Source: Lepidonotus clava
Taxonomy: Eukaryota; Annelida; Polychaeta; Phyllodocida; Polynoidae
DNA: 64,000 nucleotides
Direction: 5' to 3'
Assembly (NCBI GenBank): GCA_936440205.1
Contig: OW387140.1
Coordinates: 32,423,659 to 32,487,658 of the forward strand
Shown here: positions 25,259 through 39,190 of the stretch, in pieces
How the letters are laid out: each line of letters begins with the position of its first letter
Position numbering within the stretch: the first letter of the stretch is position 1
The notes under the pieces: generated by a model
What the model saw: only the letters and a program-made list of their open reading frames with translations
Databases searched by the model: none
Told to the model about the DNA's origin: nothing
Position numbers and translations under genes: made by a program

Positions 25259-26955
25259 GAGTATATTGCACAAGAAGCAAAACCGTACCAAATCCTAGAA
25301 TCGGAGGGAGTTCCAAGCAAATTTGAGGTAAGACTGAGGGTGTTCCAAGGAAATCACTAGGGCTACAGATTTGATCAAATTTGCCATGTTTTGTGTTCTG
25401 TGACAATGTCATTTCAAAATTAGGATGGGTTTCAGACACTCTTGGAAACCCCACCCCAACTGAGTAGTGCACTTAGAAGCCTATACTTCCAATGCTGTCA
25501 GAATACCTACACAAGCAATGTCTAACCCATAGTCACAGCTCACTACCCAGCCAAGGATGTGACGTTGTAGAACATTATTGAAACATCGCAGGACGTTCTT
25601 TGAACGCTGAAGAACGTCATCTTTACCATGGCCATGCCAGCATCAGGGGGAGTAATCATGTACTGCCAAAGGGAAAGTAGACACTCTCAATGAATACAAG
25701 GTCTCTTCTATACCCCAAGGACTGACCGATTCACACTAAAAGCCGCCTTACAGTGTCCCTGATTTCTTATATATCTCTTACTATAGGATGCTTCTCCTCT
25801 TACTGTAGTGTGACTCTGAAGGGCAAGTCTTACAAAGTAAAGTCTTAGCCTGAAGTGTTCTGCCACACCCTTGCATATTATATCACCGGATGTCGGATCC
25901 AGCAGCCGTGACATTGAGCTCGAGGCTCTTTGACTTTGTGAGAGAAAACTCTACATCACAGAGAGGGAAATTGGAAAACGTGGTGTGAAAACATGAAGTA
26001 CCACTCTCTTAGCCGGAGAAGTATTCAGTGAAAAAATAAGAATTAATTTCCGCCAACTTGAGGTGTATAGGCCTATATGTACCTATGATATATATAGCAT
26101 AGTGCTCTTTCAAAGATCTATGCCTAAGTTCCATTAGAAAACGTGTAAATTGAATACCAAGGACATAACCATACACTAAAGCATATTCTCTTACTAGAGT
26201 ATTTTTGATTTACTCATTTACATCTCCACTAATATAATGGCTCTAAGATGCAAGTGAATACCAGATTACAACCAAGGAACCTTTGTAACATTCTTTTAGA
26301 AAGACAATGCGACAAAAATACCAGGCAGAAAGACTCAAAATCAAGTAGCTGAAAGAAAAAGCGATAATCTTTGAAATCTGACACCTTCAAGGAAAATAAC
26401 AAAGGAAACTCAATGTCTGAATACCAAAAAACACACTACAAAGCAGCCCGACCTCCCCAAGATATTAATACCGGGATTAATCCAATGCTCGGCTTGTTTC
26501 CATTTGCTCTGACAGCAACCACCAGTACATTGTCTTAAGGTAATATTTGATCTGACAGATGAATGAGAACATCAGAGCCCCGCTGTGTTGACCTGGAGAG
26601 TGTGGCAAGTCCGATCCGCTTATGACAGTACTCAAATAAAAGTAAGCCAGAGACTTAAGAGGCCGAGTCGCTGGCGTTCTCAGCTGTCATCTTTCTTGAT
26701 GTCTGAGAGGTTTGCAGAAAGGCTCAGCAGACTTATACCATCATCGCACCTTTAATAAGCACCTGCACTGACTGGTCAGTGAGATTTCACTGATAAGAGC
26801 GATTGGGAATGGTGTTGTTTGGGGAAATCTGTACAAAGCTTCTTTTTTTAATGATGTGTATCAATCTGGTCAAGCTGCTTTTTTATTAAACAACCCAGAC
26901 CTAGGTTCTATAATCTGTCTGAGGTAAAATGTGTAATATTCAACGGCTTGCACCC

Positions 26956-27031
26956 AAAAGATGTGATATACATAAAATGAATAACACCTTTTTTGGGATA
27001 TGATATGCATAATAAGTATATCACATCTTTT
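26956..27031. repeat. short hairpin (16-bp perfect arms)
   Basis: AAAAGATGTGATATAC (26956-26971) is the exact reverse complement of GTATATCACATCTTTT (27016-27031), with a 44-bp AT-rich loop. It may be a tiny foldback element remnant. Confidence 0.6.
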
Positions 27032-27061
27032 TTTTTTTTACATATATGATTATGTAATTTC

Positions 27062-27123
27062 TTAAAGGTCGTACTCCACATACCGATTTTGCCGCCGATT
27101 ATCGGCAGTGGCCGAATCGTTAA
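27062..27123. mobile_element. deletion derivative of the 23302/25041 MITE family
   Basis: TTAA, then a GTACTCCACATACCGATTTT end like that of the family, then GCCGCCGATTATCGGCAGTG and a terminal TTAA only 62 bp later. It looks like an internally deleted or solo-end copy. Confidence 0.5.
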
Positions 27124-29779
27124 CCTTAGTTTTAGAAATCTGGGCCAGACGCGGGCCAGCAGCTGAGCCTATAACTACGTCAATGAATGACACAAGTGCC
27201 TTGGTCCATGCTCTGTAATAGTAACGTCTGTGGTCCTGATTGATTTATCCAACCATCTGCCTTGTTTACCTGGCCAGTCTAGCAGATTGTAAACGGGGGC
27301 TGACGGGACAAACAGCTTCAATCTGCGGCCAGAAAACTACAAAATAGACTGGTGAAAAATAGGCCTTGCTATCATCAGGCGTTTTCGATCATTCAGATTA
27401 ATTAAGGATAACCATTTGTTTTAAGAATAACCTCCAGTACTAATTGATCATCAAGTTTGTGACGTTTTGTATTACAGAAGCTCAGGTTACTGTACTATTA
27501 TCCATCATCTGACTGGTGTAACAGTTTCTTTTGACTAATTAGCAATGATTCGACTCAAAGAGCTGAGACAGAGCAAATTATCAAACCAATTAGCAGTTGC
27601 GTTCAGTGCCTTCTTAGAACAACCTTTACGTCTTTCTAGCTTTGCCAGTTTGGGAATCATACATGATCTTGCTTTATAGGACAATAAATTACTCAGAGAT
27701 TTCACGATTGCAAATATAAATTCATGTTCGAATGCTTTACAATAGGCTACATGTTGTCTATTCGTCTAGCCACATTATAACCTTCACAGTGTAATGGTTA
27801 TAATGCAATGAACAGCCTGCCATTGATTGCAGGCACCCCTGCAGAGGATAATAGCAGACGAACAGGGCTCATGATGAATATGGGGTATGGATTATCTTTA
27901 ATTAGCTAGCTGACCACTTCCAGAGACTTCATGATATTCCAATTTTGGAAAGTAATGACCCTTCTTTAGGTATGATATCCTCCATTGATCGAATTATTGA
28001 ATTTCAGAACGTCCTTTCTTTGCTTTTTTCTGACTGCACTTCTGCAAAGTTCAGTACGGATAGGTAAATCCTGCTGTCAATTGCCGCATAGAAGCTCTAC
28101 CTGTATTCCAAGTGCGATAATAATTCATTATCTTAAAGGAACCTTTTTGGATAATCATGCAAACCATAAAAATTAATATTTATTGGACAACGAATAGGCA
28201 TATGCTAATGCTATACACCGCTGCATTAATCCAAATTCCCCTGACTTTCAAAACACACCAAATATATTTGATTGCCAAATAAGCATGTTATACTTTGGCT
28301 TAGAAGGCTCTCTCTTTACAATTCAACGTTCTCGGAATACCAAGCCATCCCAGCAAAATTAAATGCCATGATACTGTACACCCCTCTGAGCAGTAGGCAT
28401 ATTTCCCTAGGTGCGTTTTAGATTAAATACGCGCCTGAGAATTGCGGAAATGAAATACGGCCTTGGGTAAAGTAACATTGGGTTGCCATGGTAACACTAA
28501 CGTGTCTGAACTTAACAGGAGGTTTTGTCTGTCCACAGAATGTAATGTACTATTAGAAGGATCACATTAAGATGCACCTCTCAGGCTCCTGTTTAAAACA
28601 CCTTATTTCCTGGAGGACTTTATATCAATATCTATTCTTAGCTGCAGAACTTTGGTGCTTGCCATCTTTATCACTTACTGCTGCTGTTGCTATATTTGGC
28701 TATGCCAACCTTGCGGGTTCCAGCATCTTGTTAAATATTTTCCACCAAATACTGTTTATATTTCTGGAATGTTATTTCAAATTCTAGCTTATTGTCCACA
28801 CTTGACAAATTGATTTTCTGTTTCAAAATCCCTGCCTTTCACATGTGCTTATGGTGGGTCACAATTGTTTTTTTTTTCAAAGTCTACAAGTATAATACTA
28901 CAAATCATGTGCCACGTGTATAGGCTACTGTACTTCTAATCTAGCCAAAAACAGTTGACATGCAGTATTAGATGTAGCATTCCTGCCCTATGGTCAGAGT
29001 TTACCATAATTGCTACATTCTTGTGTGTCTGGTTAAAAATGATCGAGTTCTAGATAATCAATAAGGCCAGGCGATGTCAAAAAAAATAAAAATATCACCA
29101 TGCCGTCGCCGAAAAAGGTTCAAGAGCGGTAAATCAGTACACCCACAGCTCAACATAATGCTGTAGGGGTGACGCCCCTGTCTCCTTATCTCCATGGCAA
29201 GACGCCATGTTTGATAAATACATTGCAGTATCTCTACCATCTCAGCCTGGACTCCATTAAGGCACGGAAATATACTTCACTACGCTATCCATAAATAAGA
29301 CGTGTATCAGAAGAAAAATGTTTTCAGACAAACTAACGACAACAGGAACTGCCTCTTCTGTGTAATGTTCAGTATTAGCTAATTTGTCAAACGTGTAGCT
29401 TGGGTTAGAACAAATTGAAGCAATCTTTGGGTAGACATGGTGTATTAGGGAAAATTAAGCACAATGTCTGGTTTGTTTGGTTGTAAAACACCAGATTCCT
29501 GTTTGTTAGGTCTAGCTATGTCTTTATTATGTATATATTTATCCAGCCCTAAACTCTGAGTAAACTGTGAGGGGTTTCCTGGTAACTCTGAACTGCTGAA
29601 GGGGTTCCATGCAAAACTGAGGGGTTCCATATAGTTATTTTGATAGAATTTCCTATTTCAGCTTCTTTATATAAACTTTAGACATCTAAGGGGGTTCCAG
29701 ACACACCAGAACCCCCACTGAGTACACCACTGGACTCATTTACAAGCCATGGCTAACCAAAGACATCCAAGATTTCATT

Positions 29780-29840
29780 TAAAAATGGCGTTTTATTTAC
29801 TCAACGTTTCATCCTAACGGGTGGACTTCTTCAGGAGTGG
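29780..29840. mobile_element. possible Penelope-like terminal fragment
   Basis: The run TTTATTTACTCAACGTTTC followed by GGACTTCTTCAGGAGTGG resembles the conserved end phrase often seen at Penelope-like retroelement remnants. No reverse transcriptase is nearby, so this is resemblance only. Confidence 0.2.
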
Positions 29841-32800
29841 TAATATCCATTGGTTCGAGTAGCTATGCATTTTTGAGCATTTGAGTGCAAGTGTGCCCAG
29901 TAAACATTCAAAGTTGATCAACCAATATTATCAGTTATTCTGAAATGCTGATTTGATATTGGTTGCCAAATATTGATTCAATAGCTTTTCAACATTATGA
30001 ATTATGAATTTACTAGGTACTTTAGAATTCACTAGGTTGCTGATGCAAAACATGTTTCTGTTCTAGCTACAGCAGCTTCTACTGAAGATGAACGGACCTC
30101 ACTTCAAAGGAGTTAGCTGTTCTGTCCAGACAAAGAAAAAACATCTTGTAAAGTATGTTGTCTTGCACTTCAGACTCTACTCTAGTTAGCCTCTATATAT
30201 AATCCTAGACTGAAATATATTTATAGAAACATTTTATCCTCTCTCAGACTGCAGTAAAGAAACATGTATACTTATATCTTGCTATGGCAAGCCATAAAAA
30301 ACTATACTGGAAATATAAAATCACAATGAATGTCCTAGCTGCTGGCTACAGCTAAGCAGAATCGAGAATTGATACCTGGTGAACAACAATACTCCAATCA
30401 AGAAGGCGCTTTATTTTCGTATCAGGTCTCGAATTGATAGTACTAAGGAATCTCAGGACCGCAAGTCTTCAAGAAATTGAAGCCTATTTGTAATAGTTAA
30501 AGTGTCAGCTATTTCTCCAGAGTCTATTTTGTATCCGTTCCACTTCAGGCGGAAATAAGGTGCTTCCCTCCAGTCTTCAGTCTAGATCAAAATAGATGAC
30601 CAATGGGTATCTCAGTACAGAAGGCAATCTGTGGTTGTCGCCTCACGCCAGGCAGATGGAAGCCCCTGTGATTGGGTATTTCAGATTACAAGTATGGGCT
30701 CAGGTTCCGCAGCTGGAGGTCTGAATAATATCCTATACAGACTAGCCCCAAACTGAGGTTATAATGACATTTGAAAGGATGAATAATGCGCATTTTAGGT
30801 AATCGGTAAATGGTAAATAAAAGACAGAACTTGGATTGGCAGGGGAGGGAGCAATCTAACATAGCTTACATCTAAGACGTGGAGCTTATAAATAAATCCA
30901 TAAACTTGTTATTATTCATCTGAGGCCATAATTCGATAACTAATATGTCTACATTAAAGAAAATACATGTGAGTTCTACACACCCGCTGTAGGGGTACTG
31001 TGGTGGGGCTTCTGCTTCTGGGAAGAAAATAGGCCCCCAGTAGCCCCTGCTGATTGTAAAATGCGACAATAGGGGGGACCTGGCACTGACCAAGTGGTTC
31101 ATTGGGTTCAATTCCCAGTCGGAGTCTGGGTTCACTAAAGGATGAGGTGCAGCAAAAATGATTTCCAGGTTTGATCCTCTATTGTTTGTCCACCCTGTCA
31201 CCCTCATCTCATTAGATACAATCACAAAAGGATGACCAAGTCAAAACACGTGTCTGAAAAGTCAGAATTTGTCCTAACTGGTTTTTGCCGTGAATATGAC
31301 CCTAGCTGTCGGAACAGTGTAAAATGTCCATCACTCTTTAACTCAGTTCTACACACATTGGCAAAGTGCACTGGATAACCTATGGTGGAAAATATGAAAC
31401 AGATCCTTACAATATTCTGTAATTTACTTGTATGTACCTATTCACAGGAGTACTGGCTTCTTATGGTTCACTGCAAAAATGCCTTGCTCTCATAAACAGT
31501 AGCAGAGGCCTACGTGTTATTAGTCACATAAACCATCAGGTCCCTGGACGGATGGATAGTCTATTCAAGCCAAATGTCTAGTTTGTCTAAATAAGTAAGG
31601 TCTCTGATATTGATATCATCATTCACTGCTTATCCAAGTAGATTCGAACTGCCACTGGCTAGCTAGGTTTTCTGCTAGAATTCATGATGAACTAGAAGCG
31701 ATCCAGAATTTGCCTTTGCTGTATTACAAATCTAAAATCTGTATTCATAGAAATACGTAACAAAAACGATGAAAAGTTAATATAGTATGTATCTTTCTCA
31801 CAACTAAAATCTTAAGTTAAGATGATTTTTGTTTGGGTCATACTGGGAAACATACAATCAAAGCTAGCTAAATACAAATGATATCCCAAACGTAACTGTT
31901 TAAAGTTAACTATCTTTATTGTAAGACCCATCTGTTATTGATTCCCGACAGACATTATACGACCCCAATGCAGAAGGCAGTCACTCTACCAGTTAGTCTA
32001 TAGTGACGTGTATGCGTTGGAATACCAGCATTTATCTCAACTGGCACTCTGCCTCTGGCACTAACTCATTCATGTCCAATGGAAGCTAGCATTGAATGTG
32101 TGGGGCTTGGTGCAGAAGCAATGCCGTTTTAATGTAAGGAAGGTAATTGTTCATGCCATTGTTTCCATCCATGTTTGAAACAACAATACTCAAGTTTTCC
32201 CTAAGGATATGCAAATTCGCCAATTGTTCAATCTTTTGCTCGCTCCATCCATCTTGGCAAACTGTTGAAAATGGAATCCCCTGGTCCGAAAGCATGACGT
32301 GAAGCATTAGAGGGATATTCACCGCCCCATCAGTCAAACCAGACGGACGCAATGTGGCATAAAATCGTTGGTCCATCACTAATACACATACGTGCAACCC
32401 CCTTGACGGACATTAGTTTTGCTGACGTTCAATTATTCACATTGTAAATATGAGGAAGTATTTCGTTGGAAATCTACTGTCTATTTGTAATTTAACAATT
32501 AAAAGTTAAATATAGGCCAAATCAGCTATTATATTATAGAGATCTTATTGTTGTTTTTCATTGCAAACATATGTCATGAAATATTAATTTTGTAAAATTC
32601 ATCTTTATTACACCAAGAGGCACCATACATTGACTGATACATTAACCTCTACACAGCTACAATCTATCATCTCTTGCAAACCTGCTTTTGCCTGTTTGCA
32701 ATTATGGATAAAGCACATCGCTCATCAACGCTTTTTGTCTTGGAAGGTTATCTCTCCGGAACGATGTATACGCCCAACCTGTATCAGAGAATAAGCCGTT

Positions 32801-33709
32801 TTTATCCCAGAGAGTCCCCACTTGTTAAAAATTCATTCACAGCGGAAATAGCCTGGCTGTCCGAGGCCAAGGGAGCTTAGTGTAAAAGCTTCATGGATGG
32901 GGCTGGACGACCACTGGTGGGGGTCAGTAAATATTCACAGGGTCGGTATTCTAGGTCCCTTTTCCAAAGCCATTCGTGAAACTGGCATGGGACTGGGTTT
33001 TCAATAGGCCCACACTTATAGTTTGTTTGCTAAGCATTTATTTGATTGAATCGATTTTATTTCACATACAGGCGTTCCTAAGGGCAGTAATGGGTTAGAA
33101 TGAGCTGGTGAACACACACGAGATATACATGGGCCAACCTGGCACATCTAGGCCTATACTCTTCTAAAAGTCGCACGTATATCCAACCAATAAGGCTTAA
33201 TTTAAGTAGACGAAGCATACGTTGCTGCGTTCGTGCCTGCCTCATCATCATCCCAGTGTAGATGTAAACCAGCATGCACTATAGTGCAAGCATACATAAG
33301 CTTATGTCCTAGTGCTAACAGACGGTAGCACCCACTAGGGCTCCTTTACAAGCCAATCTTCACCCAGTAGCGCTCATATCATTATACTGCCGGGAGAGTG
33401 AGTTTATCGCCTAGCTGCAGCCATTAGCCAGTCTCCCCTCTTATCGACAAGTATTGTGTAACCATCGGCCAGGCCATATAAGCTAGTTTCATGGTGGTAT
33501 AGCCAGAATGGCTGTTTGGCATGATGATGTGTCAAAAAATGAAATATTTAGCTTCATTTGAGAGGAGTGTTATGGCATAATTCATGTGCATTAATTGTGT
33601 GTAATTGTCTACGAAGAAAATGCTATTTTACAGAGGTTTTAATGATTTATGTAATAATTATCATAAAAAGAATGTAAGCCTATATGGGAAACTAGTCTCG
33701 GCCTAATTC

Positions 33710-34029
33710 TGTTGAATAATCGGGCTTACTTCTCTCTTTGATTCCAAATATAGTAATATTTTGGGTTCCGAGACCTTAAAATTGTTATTTCCGGGAGCAG
33801 GCGAGTGACGTAACCATTCTGTTACCGTGGTTACGCAGATCTGTTGACACGTGACTATATAAATTGGGATGCTAACCGTTAGAATTCAGTTGCTCCCACA
33901 CCACCGACCTGCTCACATCGCTGATTTTAAATTTTTAGCTGATTGTAATAGGAGGATTAATAAATATTTCCCATATTTATATATGTCCAAACTTAATCAC
34001 TTGTTACTTGTTATTTCCTATTCGTAGCA
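33710..34029 (+). mobile_element. candidate solo LTR (or stand-alone TATA promoter unit)
   Basis: In order: a TGACGTAA site (33806), an E-box CACGTG (33848), TATATAAA (33856-33863), an initiator TTCAGTT with A at 33888 (32 bp from the TATA box) and AATAAA at 33959-33964, only about 70 bp after the start. This promoter-then-poly(A) spacing is what an LTR shows. TG at 33710 and CA at 34029 with near-matching flanks (AATTC/AATTT) would bound a 320-bp LTR. No internal region was seen and the family is unknown. It is a fossil if real; a short independent transcription unit is the alternative. Confidence 0.35.
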
Positions 34030-35084
34030 AATTTAATAATCACGCATTGATCCGGTAAATGAATAAGATAACACACAGTTGTTCTAAATGAGACTGAGTG
34101 TAAAGATTATCCGTGGAAACATAACGACATAATAAAACAAAAAGAGAAAGGAAAATTAAAATAAGAGGTAGTTTTTGTCATTAATTTATGAAGCATAAAA
34201 AGATCATTCACATGGCATCGAGTTCCAATGGTATTAAATTAAATTAGCTATGACGTCCGTATCAGCATAACATAGAAGCTGGTAAAAACGTATACTATGA
34301 GCCCCTGGATACCACTGTATGTAGCTAATAAGGAACACGCTGGGGGTAATGTGGTTTCAATTCTCAGAGGGCGTATACCAATGGTTTTGCTTTAAAAATA
34401 AAATAACATTAATCTTTACAGAGGGCCCAAAGAGAAGAAAATCCGATTTGTGACAAAACTATATAACGTGAGCCAATTCAATCTGACAGGTGTATGTGAA
34501 GTAATGTGTAGCTAATGTTAAATCCCCCACAGAGCATTTACTTAGATAGGGTAAAAATAACGCCTACTGTCAATCTCAATCTCAATATCTACATATAAAG
34601 GTAAAAGGGTAAGGCGTTAATGCCATTATATCACCAGATCGGGGATTCATTTTCAGAATAACGGATCTATCCCACAGAAAGGGTGTATCAGCTTTGCCAA
34701 TAGATTGCTGGTTCCAACGTAATTGGTAGGACTCTTAATGGCTATTTAGCTACCACCCAGTTGTGCAAGATCTGTTGGACCACTGTTCCATTATGCAAGA
34801 TGTCGCTAGAACATTCTCTTATTACATGAACTCAGCAGTTGCTCTGGTAGCCCAAGTTGGGGTTGCCTTTCGACAACGGCTACCTTGTTGCATTTGCAGG
34901 CCAAGAATCAACAAAATGATCACATAAAATCTGCCTGTATAATAATCCTCAAGCAACCATTGGCAGATTAGTAGCAAAAGATTATCAGTTGGTTATTCCC
35001 ATTGAACAACCGATACAAGGGTCATTGGGTCATAGGCCACCCGGTTAGGCTTGAGTCCCATGGTTACTAATGTGTGAGGGACTG

Positions 35085-35795
35085 TTAAGGATAGACAAGG
35101 GTTATCATGGTGTAATTTGCGGTAGTAGCATATTTTGTCTTTTCATGATTCATTTTTAGGAATATCTGGCCCATAGTTTAGATATAAAAACTTGAATATG
35201 CCCTCTACATGGTCATGCATACTATATATTGATTTGCTGAAACTTGACCAAGTAAATGTGTCATGAAAACAAATTTGTTATTTTAACTTTTATTTTTTGA
35301 AGGTAGATATCTCACCTAATTCTTTAAGTACTCAGTTGAAACTTTGAATGTGCATTTAAAACATTCTTATGCAGGGAACTGTGTCTCAGAATTTGTATAT
35401 GAGTCCTGGTTAATTTTTTAGAAAATAATGAAAAATAATGTAAAAAAAATATTACAAATTTACCCGTTTTTTCAGATAAAATAAAAACCAGGACCTATAA
35501 CAAAAAAGTGAGACACAGTTCCCTCCACATTAAAGTTCTTGTACTGCATGTAAAGTTTCATAGCTAAGGATAGGTTATTTATGAAGATATCGACATTCAA
35601 AAAATAAAAGTGAAAAATTCACTCTTTAATAACCTTTTTTTCTATTTTACACTTTACTAAAGAACTATGGATATCATAAGATAGAGAAAAATCTGCCCTT
35701 TAATTTGATATATTGTACATCAAGAAATGAGCATTATTAAGGAAATTGTTCCAATTTTACTGAAAAGGACGTCGATAACCCTTCTCTATCCTTAA
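35085..35795. mobile_element. TTAA-flanked foldback MITE, TTAAGGATAGA family copy 1
   Basis: TTAAGGATAGACAAGGGTTATC-type end at 35085 is mirrored by GATAACCCTTCTCTATCCTTAA ending at 35795. A second inner pair, AGGGAACTGTGTCTCA (about 35376) and TGAGACACAGTTCCCT (about 35508), shows that much of the 711 bp is palindromic. No ORF. Confidence 0.8.
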
Positions 35796-38700
35796 GGTAA
35801 TACAAAGTGAACCGTGACCGTTAGAAATGTTTCATACTGAATAACTGGACAATATAACCCATTACGAATGTTGACCCTATAAACATTGTCTATTGGTTGC
35901 AGCGTCGCCAAAATTCACCAGAGTCTGCCTCAGCATATTACAGCATTTATCAAACACCCAATATAAATAATGTCCATTTGTAATAATATTTTGAATAATG
36001 AACATGGAGTAGACGAGGGACTGTGCACCAATGGTTATTCCTGATATAGTTTGGGCTTAATTCTATGTAAAATAATTAATTTTCATGTCACCCACTATAA
36101 TCATGCGACAAATATAGTAATACTCATACTGAACGATGATACAGTAAACTCTTATTTCAATACAGTTTTCTATTTATTTGAATGTGCAAATAATGACTAT
36201 CCACTCTAAATGAATCACCTGTGCTACCGTTGTTTGTGGGCGGTCATTGTTCCCGCCTACATTATTTGACCAAGCTTTTGGTCATAGATCGATGTAGCAC
36301 AAATATTTGCCTATCTATGATTAAAGGCTGCATATATCGGATTTGGTAACACAATGGATGACCCGGTCGGATACATTATAGGATATTCATAAGATCCTGT
36401 TTCCCAAATACCCAGTTCCATTAAGGTGACCCTATCTCTCATCTCACTGTGTTTGCTGTAATGTCATTAATTTGACACAGGCCTGTCAAATTTCCCAAAA
36501 GCCACATCTCAACGGTGCCAGAAAACAAGCATAATAGGAAAATTTCCCAACCTTGCCTCAAATCACCCCAGCGTACTCAATTTACATGCTGAGACGTGTT
36601 GTTGTCTAAAAGAAATCCCCAAGGATGGAATGGTGTTGCTACGGCCTCTCAGGTATCCCAAGGTGGCACTATTAGCCAGGATGACTACCGATGACGAAGG
36701 CAATGTCTTTATGGGCGACATAAGAAGCCCAATAATGGCCCCTCTCCGCCTCCTTACCACCCCAGCTCCTGCCTCATGGGACTCCCATTACCATGTCATG
36801 GATTCTAAATATAGACACACATGGCCTTATATTACAATGTCATGGGCCCTAAATCTATCTGGAAACACAGTGAATGTGTGGGCTTTTAGTAACTAGATGG
36901 CAGTTGATGGGGCTCATGTTTTCAGACAAGGTCAGATAACACTGGAAGGTGTTGATACGAGGCATATCTATAATGAATGAATCACGAGCTGGGCTTGGCT
37001 TTTGATCAGCTCAAGGTGGTGCAGCTGAGGTTCTGTAAGCAGCCATAAACTACAAAAAGAAAGGCCGACTGCTGCGTACCTGGAGAAAGTCCAAGCACAC
37101 TTTAAAAGCTTTGGGGAATACTTTAAGAAAGTAAAGCCACTGTGAAGCACTATGCAATGCACTCGTTTTCATTATAAAAGATATATTCGTGTGAGAGCGA
37201 AGCAGACATACATAAGTATGTTGTTCAGTGTAGTGGTTTCAGGTATAACAAACTGTTATAAATGAGTACAACCAAGTCGCCAGGGGGACACTAGTACTGG
37301 TTATTGATGACCTAGTTCTACTGGTAAAGGAACATTGTTATGATTGTGTAAGTATATTGACTAGCTATAATCTGTTAATTGGTACTGACACAAACCCTCT
37401 TATATAATGGTTATGGCATTATCATCTGCATTGTTATGGTTAACTAGGTTGACACCAATCTAATAAAGACACAAACTCTTTAGATGCCACGAAATGATAC
37501 ATAAGACACACACGATTATGGTCATGTGACTGAATGATCAGTATTGTCTATATATACCTGGCCTGGTCTGTAGAAGGCAAGAGTTTAAAAAAAAAGATAA
37601 GCAAGTAAATCAAGGATGAGTTACTCAAATAGTTAATGATAATCTCGTCTGACGAGGGGATATGGTGCCTAATACGCATTTGCAATGGGTAGTAGAGGGT
37701 AACACAGAGGGCTGGGGTTTTCATGTTACGCAGAAAGGCTTGAAGGTTTGTCATGAAACGCAGAAGATGACACAGCCCGGAGATCCAGCCAACGTCGTGC
37801 CCCGGAGGGCAGCTACTACCTAGAGCCAGCAGAAGACCTGGGGGGTACTGACCCTTAGCACAAGGCCCTGGGGCCAGCTCTTTGCCTGTTTTCCCTACGT
37901 AATAAATTTGAACCAACACGCGACACTGACAGGCTCTAATGACGTCCAGCCTCCCCAAGACACCAAGCATGAGTCCCTTCCTCTACATTCCTAATATTCC
38001 TAATTATAAGTCAGAACAATCCAGCATAAGAAGGTTACAACATCAAAGCCACCGACCTCGTTTTAGCTCCGAAAAGCTAAGTACATTGTAATAAACAAGC
38101 TGGTGTTATTTTTCCAAATGCTGAAAAATTGGCAGTTGGGCCATTTTTATCAGAGTCAGAAGAGATGTGAGAGCAGTGTTTTCGCTTAGCCTTTACTCCC
38201 ACAAAAAGCCATCCAGCGGGGCCGTAATCTTATTTACTGAAGGAGCACACCTTTGGCTAATTCAGTTTGGGTTCTAAATCACGGATGTCGCCATTACTTA
38301 TACATCCCAACTCTAAAAGCTTCCTTCTCAGCGGTAGCGATGCAAGGATTAGAGGGGGATTTTCTATGTATATTTGAACTCAGGTTTCGTGTTTAAATTG
38401 AGTTAATATCTAGCAGTCTATATATCCTTTTAAATTCAAAAGATATAATTATGTGCATGTGTGGCAGAATTATGAGTAAAACAGCTTTTGCACATCGCTG
38501 CCTAATCTCCCTACTTTATTCTTAAATGTGATGCTTGAAATCTTCCATATGTTGGTATCAAAATGTAGTTTCGCTTAATTTGTGTTCAGTAATTCATTTT
38601 GAAGTAATGATATTATATCTGAAGCAGGAAAGCATTGTGACATTTGCGATATGTCTACAACTAATGAAACTTCGTGATGGTAATGCTCTCATGAATAATT

Positions 38701-39045
38701 ATGTCCACAAGATTAGGGCAAAAGGAAAACAATTGTCAATTTATATCCACAAGATACTAAGACAACATGTTAAAAATGTTCCTAAGGAAGCGTCAATAAT
38801 GAATAAATGAGGGCACTAGAGCGTATAGCCTTATTATTCCATTTTTCATGAAAATTGTAGGGAAAACAGATTGCTTCTGAAAGCATTGTAGTAACCCATA
38901 CCCCAACATGTTCCTGGAATAACTCTTTACAACTGGTGAAAAATTACAGGTTCGCAAGAACAAAACCTTCAAGCCTCAACATTAGAAGCAGGTGGGCAAG
39001 GCCTAAAATTAATGCTGAGAGCAGCTCATAGTGTCACAGTCTTTC

Positions 39046-39190
39046 CCTTATATGACCTGTTCACCCTTTTACGGGGGCAGGGCGCTGCTCCGAGCCATCT
39101 CGGTTTCCTATTTAGCCTGTCTGGCGTGCTGTGGCTATAAATAGAACTGAGCTGCTCTCCCCATGGCCTGCTCACAGAGGATGTGACACC
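39046..39190 (+). promoter_or_regulatory. candidate TATA promoter with CArG-like box
   Basis: GGCTATAAATAG (TATAAATA at 39136-39143) is an excellent TATA box inside a GC-richer block, with a CArG-like CCTTATATGA at 39046-39055 about 90 bp upstream. An open frame follows (to 39403) but contains no ATG in frame, and the nearest ATG (39163) gives only seven codons. If it is active, the product would be non-coding or spliced. It lies inside the receptor intron on the opposite strand. Confidence 0.3.

Noticed and set aside
31100-31140. tRNA B-box-like word GGTTCAATTCCCAG
   Set aside because: No A box or cloverleaf could be drawn upstream at the right distance.
32086-32376. Minus-strand ATG frame of 96 codons with protein-like composition
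   Set aside because: It has no recognisable domain, no signal peptide and no clear splice context. It could be chance or an old element fragment, so it is not called.
37548-37970. Minus-strand 140-codon ATG frame inside the intron
   Set aside because: The first half is GC-richer and looks odd, but no family, repeat or splice logic supports it.
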